Part shown: in pieces, positions 1 through 6,284 of the stretch | Numbering within the stretch: position 1 is the stretch's first letter | Layout of the letters: every line of letters starts with the position of its first letter | Source of the DNA: JAUZPB01 sp037140715 | GTDB taxonomy: Bacteria; Bacteroidota; Ignavibacteria; Ignavibacteriales; SURF-24 | Assembly (NCBI GenBank): GCA_037140715.1 | Contig: JBAXDX010000081.1 | Location: 1-13,304, forward strand | Length of the DNA: 13,304 nt | Direction: 5' to 3' | Notes under the pieces: generated by a model | Databases searched by the model: none | Seen by the model: the letters and a program-made list of their open reading frames with translations, nothing else | What the model was told of the DNA's origin: nothing | Made by a program: the position numbers and the translations under genes

Positions 1-1
1 G

Positions 2-74
2 TGGTCAGGGGCGGAATTGAACCGCCGACACAAGGATTTTCAGTCCTTTGCTCTACCGACTGAGCTATCTGCCC
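2..74 (-). tRNA. tRNA-Phe (anticodon GAA), mismatched acceptor stem
   Basis: Read on the minus strand this folds as a cloverleaf. The D stem is GCTC/GAGC, the anticodon stem AAGGA/TCCTT with loop CTGAAAA (anticodon GAA), and the T stem GGCGG/CCGCC with loop TTCAATT. The acceptor stem is odd: the 5' strand GGGCAGA faces the 3' strand CCTGACC, so pairs 3:70 (G-A) and 7:66 (A-C) do not form. The discriminator base is A at position 2, and position 1 gives C, so an encoded CCA may continue beyond the window. Identity as tRNA-Phe is clear from the anticodon and the cloverleaf. Whether it is fully functional is less certain because of the two mismatches. Confidence 0.9.
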
Positions 75-87
75 TTAAAAATGTTTA

Positions 88-118
88 CAAATATAACCAT
101 TTTCTCCAAGAACACAAA
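88..118 (-). promoter_or_regulatory. Bacteroidota-type promoter of tRNA-Phe
   Basis: On the minus strand TTTG (115-118) is followed after exactly 19 bases by TATATTTG (88-95). This matches the Bacteroidota primary sigma factor consensus TTTG-N19-21-TAnnTTTG. The predicted start, near position 82, lies just ahead of the tRNA 5' end at 74. A sigma70-style reading (TTGTGT, 16 bases, TATATT) overlaps it and is weaker. Confidence 0.55.
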
Positions 119-164
119 AACTTTTTTACTTTTTTAGTCCGGTTTTTTATTACAGAGGCTTTCA

Positions 165-185
165 GGATAGCTGAGGGATAGCTGA
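165..185. repeat. Tandem direct repeat, 11-base period
   Basis: GGATAGCTGA occurs at 165-174 and again at 176-185, giving a period of 11 bases, about one helical turn. It lies between the divergent tRNA-Phe and the large gene at 390. It could be a small regulator site or a chance duplication. The rest of the 315-base gap holds only AT-rich sequence and candidate promoter elements. Confidence 0.4.
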
Positions 186-242
186 ATGAGTTGTTATTAG
201 TGTCCGGGGATTCATTATATATATCTGCCATTGATTAAGCTG

Positions 243-273
243 ACTGTTTAGAATTAAATAACTGTTAAATTTG
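243..273 (+). promoter_or_regulatory. Weak candidate promoter for the 390-3851 gene
   Basis: TAAATTTG at 266-273 fits the Bacteroidota -7 element TAnnTTTG exactly. The element 19 bases upstream (243-246, ACTG) is a poor match to TTTG. If used, it would give a leader of about 110 bases. A sigma70-like TTGAAA at 315-320 with a weak TATTTA 17 bases on is an alternative. Confidence 0.2.
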
Positions 274-389
274 TATAAAAACAGGGCTATGCAAATAATG
301 TGGTTTAATGCAACTTGAAAAGGAATAATATTTTGGTTATTTAATAATACGATTTTTTATGTTTTTTAACTATTACAGAGGAAAAGAAT

Positions 390-3300
390 ATGGATCTTAA
401 GAGAGCGCTTGGATTTAATGTTAAATCTGATGTTGCAAACAGAAACGATGATAAGCTGATACAGTATATTAATCTTAAACTTGCAGCCTTGGGACTTCCG
501 GTTTATGGGAGCGAGTCGGATTCTGAGTTTATAGATATTGCGCATGATTTAATTGCAAATCATCAGGAAAAAAACCGTCTGCTTTCAAATTATCTTTGTC
601 CGGCAGACCAGCGGATACAGAATTTTATAGACAGCTATTTGAACGACCTTCATTTAAGTGAACAGGTAAGGTTGCCGGCTAATACATTTATACTCGACTG
701 CCACGGCATTGCACGCGTTTTATCGGTTCCCCCCGATAAGGATGAGTTTATCTCCGATATTATAAGTTCTTACAAGATTAAGCAGGGAGTGCTTCATAAC
801 CCAAAGAATGACAGGCGCACGACCAATGGTGTGTTTCATATTTCCGAAGGCGGACTGCCTGTTCCGGATGATAAATTTGCTGTTCCGAAGAATGTATTTG
901 CGTCATTATTATTTCATGCGCTTCATCCTCCAAAGGAACTGATGAAGATTCCGTTTACTTCATCTCAGCCCGAGCAGGCTGAATTGTTTGTTTCCTTGCT
1001 TTTGCGGCCTGTTGTATCGCCTGAAGTTCAGGGTTATTCCGCAGAAAAAACAATGGAGATAAGATTCTTTGCGCCTGGTAATCTGATAAGTAATCTTGAT
1101 TTTGTCGAATCCATCTTCGGAAATGCCGGTGATCCATATCTGTCGGCAAATGATGCCGGACTGGATGTCGAACACTGGACGGGGCATACCGGATGTATTA
1201 TTTTAGCACCGCATCTGACTACACTTACCAGGAAGGAACTCGGACTTCCTAATTTCAATGAGGCAACAGCGCGTCAGAAAAGGGATGGAATGTGCTGGAA
1301 AAATGAGGATGAAAAGTATAATAATGGGAATGCCTTTAAGATAACATGCCGTAATGAAGAAGGTATTATTGTTACTGTTATTGCAGATAATTATTTTGGT
1401 TATTGTAAAAAGGAAGTGAAGACTCAGATCAGCTATGCTGCTAATCTTTTTGGCAACTGCGAGGAAGAACATGCCGGCGGAGCTATTGCCTTCCCAAGTT
1501 ATAATCTTGGCGATGAATTCCATGATGATAATCAGGTAAGGAAGGATAATCATACATTTAATGATATGATTAAGCTGTTTAATGGCTTTATCGATTTTAA
1601 ACCGCAGGGCTACGGTATAGATAAAATTTTTCCGGGCATTATTTATGTGCCCGAAGATGTGAAAATTAATCTTAATGAGCAGAGCGTTAAATGGTTTAAG
1701 GGAGAACAGGAACATTCAATTAAGCTTTTGCCATCTAATACATATATACTTCCTGCTGGTTATAAGATAAGACTTGAGAAAAATCCGGCTGTGCCGACCT
1801 GGAGGCTTGTGGGAACGGCTGCTGAAGGTACGTTTTGTCATAAGCCATCTACAGTTTCAGGGGGGGGGAAGTCGGAAATATCGAAATCAATTTCTAATTC
1901 GATATTAATCGGTCCGTTCTTTATTGCTGACTTTAAGAATGATCTTGATTTTGTCGGTGAGATAATTAATTATGATTACAGCAGACGTTATATTAATCCA
2001 AAACCTAAAGATGAAAGCAGCCGCCCGCTTTTAAGTACGAAAAGATCATTAGGCTCAGTTATTAAGATGCTGACACCATCGCAGACTGATTTCACAGAGG
2101 AATATAATACCTGGTTAATGGATATTCCTCAGTATATTAAGGGACTGGTCTTTATAATAAAAAGATTTTATAGAGAGGACTGGGGAGGAAACTGGCGTGA
2201 TTATTTTAGTGTGGATATTGTTAACGGTAATCCTGGCAATGAACTTAAATATAAAAACCGCAAACTTGTTGCCAGTTATCTTAGAGTTGGTCTGCAGAAG
2301 GATAAATCATGGCGGACATTTAAATTAAGACAGGATTTTATTTCGGCTGATAAATTGCAACTGGAAGATGATATTACTGCATCTGTCGTAGTGCCTTCAG
2401 AACAGGTTAACGGATTAAATGCAGATTATACGAATCCAAGCGTAAAATTTGTAGCTAACTGTGAGTACCGTTTCTTCCAGCGTCCTGACGAAGCAATCTA
2501 CCGCGGATATGATAAACAGGCCGAGCTGGATATGTCCTCGCCTAACACATTTATTTCGAATTTCGAGCCATTAACTATCAGGGATGCGCAGAATTTAATT
2601 CAGGATGCAATCGAATTGGATAAGTTTACCGAGCCTATGAAACAATTCATTCAGGCGGTAGCTTTACAGAATGAGTATTTCTATTTTGTTTCCTCAGCTC
2701 ATCCAAGAATGGTTGATGGAAAACCTTCGCCAAATATGAGATACCTTCAGAACCGTCCGGATATTGTGAATCCAAAAGAACGCTATATTGCCGAAATGGG
2801 AACAAGATTATTCAGGCGTATTCCAATGAGTCAGCCTGTTCATTTCCCTGTTAATTCGGTTCTGTCCGGAAGACGTAATAGTCCTGGTGATGCCGTAGCA
2901 AAAATAAGACCTCTTGCGGTCTATAATCCAATTCATTATCAGGAACTGCCGGAGTTATTTATGGAGCTTGTATGTAGTCTGACAGGGAAATCCCCGTCAA
3001 CTACAGGGGCAGGCAGTGAGGGAGCTTTAACGAAGGGACCTTTTAATGCTCTGAGTGCGGTTACGGACTTAAATAATGCGCTGGTTTCGTTTATAATTAC
3101 AGAGTATGACTGTTTTTCTACAGCAGCGGGATTTATTGGTCCAAATTTCAGGGTAGATCATGATATTAGTCTTCTAATCCCTGAAATATGGTGTCGTCTT
3201 TCAGTACATGAAAGAAATCCTAAATTCCTGATAGAGAAAGGTTATCTTGAAAAGCTGAATGATTTTGAATCAAAGGATGGAACGAAGGTGCTTGTCAGCC

Positions 3301-3851
3301 GTCTTGGGTACAGGATTACAGATAAGTTTGTTCATACATTTTTCGGCAGAGTTTTTGAGAATCCAAATTCTATCTTTAACGAGGAAATGTTACGGCCTGA
3401 GATACAGGATACCGACTCATTTATTGACGGTATGAATAATATTGTTGAAGCTCAGCAGCGGGTTGCCAAAAGCTATTTTGAGGATGGCAGTATCGAAGCC
3501 GCCTGCCCGCCTATGAAAGCTTTACTTTATATTATGGCTGACGGCAGTTATGAGGGGAAGACTATTGATAATCCCGAAATCCGTAAAATGTTTACACGTG
3601 AATATCTGCTTTCAAGCAACTGGTATCTTGAGCGTCTGATGAAAAAGCAGGCAGGAGATATAGCTTTGTGGCAGCGTCATATTTTATACCTGCAGAATTT
3701 TCTTAATAAATCCAGCCATTTGGATATTGCTTCCAATCTGGGAATTAAGGAAAGACTTGATTTTGCAGAAGAGCATCTGCGGAAAATAAAATTACCTGCG
3801 TATCTGGACAGTCTGCATGGAACAATCGGGACTGATTTGCTCTTCAGGTAA
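390..3851 (+). CDS. Probable PPi-type phosphoenolpyruvate carboxykinase, 1153 aa
   Basis: This intact 1153-residue soluble protein has no signal peptide or membrane segment. Its start is supported by AGAGGAAAAG just upstream. I recognise it, from memory of the family, as the large (about 130 kDa) diphosphate-type PEP carboxykinase known from Entamoeba and Propionibacterium. That enzyme interconverts PEP, CO2 and phosphate with oxaloacetate and PPi in the cytoplasm. Blocks that look conserved are DNYFGYCKKEVKTQ from residue 333, HAGGAIAFPSYNLG from 361, a glycine-rich SGGGKSEISKS at 490-500, and TGKSPSTTGAGSEGAL at 865-880. The glycine-rich loops could bind phosphate or PPi. The three loop glycines are all GGG codons forming a run of nine G (1860-1868), unusual in this AT-rich gene. 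The gene appears monocistronic, with its own terminator. That it is a real gene is near certain. The enzyme assignment is moderately confident, since the active-site residues were not mapped. Confidence 0.6.
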   Translation: MDLKRALGFNVKSDVANRNDDKLIQYINLKLAALGLPVYGSESDSEFIDIAHDLIANHQEKNRLLSNYLCPADQRIQNFIDSYLNDLHLSEQVRLPANTFILDCHGIARVLSVPPDKDEFISDIISSYKIKQGVLHNPKNDRRTTNGVFHISEGGLPVPDDKFAVPKNVFASLLFHALHPPKELMKIPFTSSQPEQAELFVSLLLRPVVSPEVQGYSAEKTMEIRFFAPGNLISNLDFVESIFGNAGDPYLSANDAGLDVEHWTGHTGCIILAPHLTTLTRKELGLPNFNEATARQKRDGMCWKNEDEKYNNGNAFKITCRNEEGIIVTVIADNYFGYCKKEVKTQISYAANLFGNCEEEHAGGAIAFPSYNLGDEFHDDNQVRKDNHTFNDMIKLFNGFIDFKPQGYGIDKIFPGIIYVPEDVKINLNEQSVKWFKGEQEHSIKLLPSNTYILPAGYKIRLEKNPAVPTWRLVGTAAEGTFCHKPSTVSGGGKSEISKSISNSILIGPFFIADFKNDLDFVGEIINYDYSRRYINPKPKDESSRPLLSTKRSLGSVIKMLTPSQTDFTEEYNTWLMDIPQYIKGLVFIIKRFYREDWGGNWRDYFSVDIVNGNPGNELKYKNRKLVASYLRVGLQKDKSWRTFKLRQDFISADKLQLEDDITASVVVPSEQVNGLNADYTNPSVKFVANCEYRFFQRPDEAIYRGYDKQAELDMSSPNTFISNFEPLTIRDAQNLIQDAIELDKFTEPMKQFIQAVALQNEYFYFVSSAHPRMVDGKPSPNMRYLQNRPDIVNPKERYIAEMGTRLFRRIPMSQPVHFPVNSVLSGRRNSPGDAVAKIRPLAVYNPIHYQELPELFMELVCSLTGKSPSTTGAGSEGALTKGPFNALSAVTDLNNALVSFIITEYDCFSTAAGFIGPNFRVDHDISLLIPEIWCRLSVHERNPKFLIEKGYLEKLNDFESKDGTKVLVSRLGYRITDKFVHTFFGRVFENPNSIFNEEMLRPEIQDTDSFIDGMNNIVEAQQRVAKSYFEDGSIEAACPPMKALLYIMADGSYEGKTIDNPEIRKMFTREYLLSSNWYLERLMKKQAGDIALWQRHILYLQNFLNKSSHLDIASNLGIKERLDFAEEHLRKIKLPAYLDSLHGTIGTDLLFR

Positions 3852-3866
3852 AAAACAATTTACAGA

Positions 3867-3907
3867 TAAAGCAGGGTAAACATATCGTTACCCTGCTTTA
3901 TTATTTT
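3867..3907. terminator. Bidirectional terminator between convergent genes
   Basis: A perfect 13-base-pair stem (3867-3879 with 3888-3900) encloses an 8-base loop and is followed by TTATTTT on the plus strand. On the minus strand a run of six T lies about 15 bases beyond the stem. It sits between the stop of the 390 gene (3851) and the stop of the convergent gene (3907), so it probably ends both transcripts. Confidence 0.85.
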
Positions 3908-5043
3908 CAAAAATCAAATGTGGGAGGTTCGCCAAGCAGTATCCTTCCGTGCAGAATATGACTCTTCATGGTCTCGGCAAATTCCTTGTACCATTTTATT
4001 CTTTCTTCTTTTTCATGTATTTCGAAGGTAATGCCCATTTCAAGTCTATTAAGATAATCTTTGTAAACTCTCTCAAGCGCTTCCGCAATTTTTCTTTGCT
4101 CATATTTCTTTGATGTAAGTAATATTGCTGTCCGCCAGTCTTTATTTGGTTCTATAGGAATTTCTTCTTCAGCTTCCTTCAGTATCTCGATAGCCACATC
4201 AAGGTCTTCATCGTTCGAATCCATATCAGTTCTCTCATAAGCATGATAGTACTCATAAAGTTTACCTGATTCGAACTGTTTAACGAATTTTTCGACTATA
4301 TTGTGGTCATAAGAGCTTAGCATTGGTCTTTGGTCATGTGGTATGACAGTACGGACAGCCTTTCCGCTCTCAGCCTGTTTTTTTTTGTGGTATTCAGTTC
4401 GGGATTCTATAAATCTTTCTTCTTTCTCTCCCCTGATATCAGGAAGTAGCAGGAAAGACGGAGTTCCTTTTCTGTTATCACAGAACTCATACCAGCGACA
4501 AATCTCTGCAGAATCATCACCACTAACCGATTCTTTAATATCATCGTAATTCTGCCAGTTGCTGAGCGTCCATCTACAGTCGTCATAATCTTCACTCAGA
4601 AGATATTCCCTGTAAGTCTGAAATTCTTCTTCGCTAATAGGTTCCAGAAACGGGCAGTTTTCAATTAATCTTTCCCACATCACAAAATCATAGGTAGATT
4701 CAATCTCCGGTATTTGTATCATTTCAGCCCGCCAGAGGCATTGCAGGTCAAATAGTTTTTTTTGTTGTATCTCCCATATCTTTTTCTCAGCTATATTTCG
4801 ATATTTAAGTATTTCCCTACGGTTATGCTCAATATAGAGTTCACCATAGGTAAGATAAGAAGCTTTTTTATACGAATATGTCTCTATGAAGGATTTAATA
4901 CTGCCTGGATTGTAATTATCAAAAAAAACCTTGTACTTCTCGTTCGTCTGAAGATCATCTCTGATATCCATAATAAGTTGTCCCATACGCTTTTCTTTTT
5001 CAATACTTTCCTTGATATGCTTAGGCATTTCATTTTCGCTCAT
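3907..5043 (-). CDS. Hypothetical cytoplasmic protein, 378 aa, family not recognised
   Basis: This is an intact gene with a good ribosome site, AGGAGAG (5051-5057), seven bases before the ATG, and a TGA stop abutting a shared terminator. The 378-residue product is highly charged, rich in Glu, Lys, Tyr and Trp, with no signal peptide and no long hydrophobic segment. The C-terminal third (about residues 285-365) looks mostly helical, with heptad-like acidic and basic stretches that could form a coiled coil. Short Cys-Arg-Trp patterns recur near the middle (DDCRW, EICRW), but no metal-binding spacing is evident. I do not recognise the family and assign no function. It faces the PEPCK-like gene tail to tail, so the neighbourhood gives no operon clue. 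A promoter candidate lies about 175 bases upstream. Confidence 0.85.
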   Translation of the reverse strand: MSENEMPKHIKESIEKEKRMGQLIMDIRDDLQTNEKYKVFFDNYNPGSIKSFIETYSYKKASYLTYGELYIEHNRREILKYRNIAEKKIWEIQQKKLFDLQCLWRAEMIQIPEIESTYDFVMWERLIENCPFLEPISEEEFQTYREYLLSEDYDDCRWTLSNWQNYDDIKESVSGDDSAEICRWYEFCDNRKGTPSFLLLPDIRGEKEERFIESRTEYHKKKQAESGKAVRTVIPHDQRPMLSSYDHNIVEKFVKQFESGKLYEYYHAYERTDMDSNDEDLDVAIEILKEAEEEIPIEPNKDWRTAILLTSKKYEQRKIAEALERVYKDYLNRLEMGITFEIHEKEERIKWYKEFAETMKSHILHGRILLGEPPTFDF

Positions 5044-5120
5044 TTGCTTTCTCTCCTATACTGATTTATAAAAAATAAACAGGAATTTATTTAATAACTC
5101 ATATTACGCAAAATTCACCT

Positions 5121-5188
5121 GAACTATGATTTGTGTGATCCTTATGACTTATATAATAATGCAATCAGCATGAAATGAATCATAGTTC
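5121..5188. repeat. 11-base inverted repeat in the leader of the 378-aa gene
   Basis: GAACTATGATT (5121-5131) and its exact reverse complement AATCATAGTTC (5178-5188) are separated by 46 bases. The pair lies between the candidate promoter at 5220-5251 and the minus-strand start codon at 5043. It could be paired operator half-sites or a long-loop RNA hairpin. Chance is possible in AT-rich DNA. Confidence 0.4.
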
Positions 5189-5219
5189 TGACATTTTCAC
5201 ATAATATAAATTAATAAAA

Positions 5220-5251
5220 CAAAAATATCTTTATTATCCAAAAAAAACAAT
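5220..5251 (-). promoter_or_regulatory. Candidate Bacteroidota-type promoter for the 378-aa gene
   Basis: On the minus strand ATTG (5248-5251) is followed after 20 bases by TATTTTTG (5220-5227), close to TTTG-N19-21-TAnnTTTG. The implied untranslated leader is about 170 bases and contains the 5121-5188 inverted repeat. The region is very AT-rich, so chance matches are expected. Confidence 0.35.
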
Positions 5252-5562
5252 TAAATGGCAGAATATATATTAACGACCTTTACAGGTTTTACTGTTCTGT
5301 ATTGTCTATGACAAATAAATAAATAATTTACCTGAGATAAAGGAAAGTCCTGAGCTTAAAAAGGTCCGGATTTTCCGTTTTTACCTTCCCTGGCTGAGAG
5401 TGTAATAATTTCATATAAATGGATTGTAAAAATATGATTTAATAATTTTACGGCAAAATTAATTAACCGGTTATGTTTGTTACTGACATTTCTGTTTTGC
5501 TATAACACAGATATGGAAAAAGAATTATAAAACACTTGCATTTTTTGAAAAATTTCGCTTTA
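5252..5562. other. AT-rich intergenic stretch with no gene seen
   Basis: No open frame with a plausible start and ribosome site was seen on either strand. The stretch carries AGGAAAGTCC (5341-5350), which recalls RNase P RNA, and GGCTGAGA (5391-5398), which recalls a TPP riboswitch. Neither has the rest of its motif. It probably holds only upstream sequence for the divergent transcripts on either side. Confidence 0.5.
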
Positions 5563-5590
5563 TTTACAAACACGTTTTATGAAATATAGT
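5563..5590 (+). promoter_or_regulatory. Candidate promoter of tRNA-Asp
   Basis: TTTACA (5563-5568) and TATAGT (5585-5590) are separated by 16 bases. Each matches five of six bases of the sigma70 consensus. The predicted start is near 5597, giving a precursor with about 30 bases ahead of the tRNA. The Bacteroidota TAnnTTTG element is not evident here. Confidence 0.45.
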
Positions 5591-5628
5591 ATTATCTCGA
5601 ATTCATAAAAATAAGCGCAAAATTGTAA

Positions 5629-5702
5629 GGGGTTGTAGTTCAGTTGGTTAGAACGCCTGCCTGTCACGCAGGAGGTCGCGAGTTCGAGCCTCGTCGACCC
5701 CG
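5629..5702 (+). tRNA. tRNA-Asp (anticodon GTC)
   Basis: A full 74-base cloverleaf is present. The acceptor GGGGTTG pairs with CGACCCC (one T-G wobble), the anticodon stem is CCTGC/GCAGG with loop CTGTCAC (anticodon GTC), and the T arm is GCGAG-TTCGAGC-CTCGT. The discriminator is G, as expected for tRNA-Asp. CCA is not encoded: CTT follows the discriminator. A strong terminator lies 10 bases downstream, so this is a single-tRNA transcript. Confidence 0.97.
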
Positions 5703-5712
5703 CTTAAAAAGG

Positions 5713-5746
5713 TCCCTGCAACTAAAATAAGTTGCAGGGATTTTTT
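5713..5746 (+). terminator. Rho-independent terminator after tRNA-Asp
   Basis: TCCCTGCAAC (5713-5722) pairs perfectly with GTTGCAGGGA (5731-5740) around an 8-base loop and is followed by six T and further AT-rich sequence. It closes the tRNA-Asp transcript and insulates the suf operon from it. Confidence 0.93.
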
Positions 5747-6284
5747 ATTTTAAATAAACTGCCTCAAAAACCAGTTTGTCAATTCGTATTAGTCGCAAAA
5801 TAAATTAAATCATCATTTTTTTCTACTGTCTTTTTCAGGCTTGAACCCCCTCCATTGTTAACCCTTTTAAGGCATCATGTATATTATTTAACCGGGAAGA
5901 AACACTGCTTATCGGTTACCTTTATATTTGCATGGTCAGGCGGCTTCTGAACGCTGTGAATATATCCCATAAAACCTCTGAAAAATTATTCCGGGATTTA
6001 ATTTTCTGATAAGAGATAGAGATTGTTTTTGCCTCCGGGCTGGATTGATAAAAGATTATGGAGGATTGATGCTTATAGTTCCCCAAAAAAAACGGATAAT
6101 AATTTAAGCCGGGTTCCTTTATCTGAACAAAATATTACAGACTCTTTAAAATTCTTCTGTTAATGAAACGATTTTGTTATCAGGCATGTTTAGCATTCAG
6201 GAAAGGAAACAGGCTGGATATCAGTCTGTATATAGTTTTCATAAGTTTATTTCAAAAAGAAACTGATTTTGCTGAGGAGAGTTA
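5747..6284 (+). other. 538-base non-coding leader upstream of sufB
   Basis: No gene is supported here. The longest plausible plus-strand frame from an ATG at 5932 has only about 26 codons and no ribosome site, and I see no Rrf2/IscR-like remnant. The stretch holds an exact TATATTTG (5923-5930) without a recognisable upstream element, an 8-base direct repeat GGATTGAT (6042-6049, 6063-6070; 21-base period), and the palindrome at 6209-6229. It ends in a strong ribosome site, GAGGAGAG (6274-6281), for sufB. Confidence 0.6.
6209..6229. promoter_or_regulatory. Palindrome upstream of sufB, candidate operator
   Basis: ACAGGCTG (6209-6216) faces CAGTCTGT (6222-6229) around GATAT, with seven of eight arm positions exactly complementary and one G-T. 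It sits 55 bases before the sufB ATG, directly ahead of TATAGT (6231-6236), a possible -10 element. This is the usual place for a repressor site. As RNA it would form an 8-base-pair hairpin with a 5-base loop. It does not match the IscR type 1 or Fur consensus that I know. Confidence 0.45.

Noticed and set aside
1203..1715. 170-codon open frame on the minus strand
   Set aside because: It lies wholly inside the large plus-strand gene, has no ribosome site, and its Ile/Phe-rich translation is typical of the antisense of an AT-rich gene.
4762..5064. 100-codon plus-strand frame opposite the 378-residue gene
   Set aside because: Antisense shadow. The minus-strand frame has a strong ribosome site and protein-like composition, and this one does not.
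5341..5350. AGGAAAGTCC, resembling the conserved RNase P RNA segment
   Set aside because: The following GGGC and the later conserved RNase P blocks are missing, and the room before tRNA-Asp is short.
5391..5398. GGCTGAGA, as in TPP riboswitches
   Set aside because: No GGGGTGC or matching 3' domain is nearby, and the gene downstream is tRNA-Asp.
5932..6009. Short frame MVRRLLNAVNIS... upstream of sufB, possible remnant of a regulator
   Set aside because: Only about 26 codons, no ribosome site, and no resemblance to the Rrf2/IscR N-terminus.
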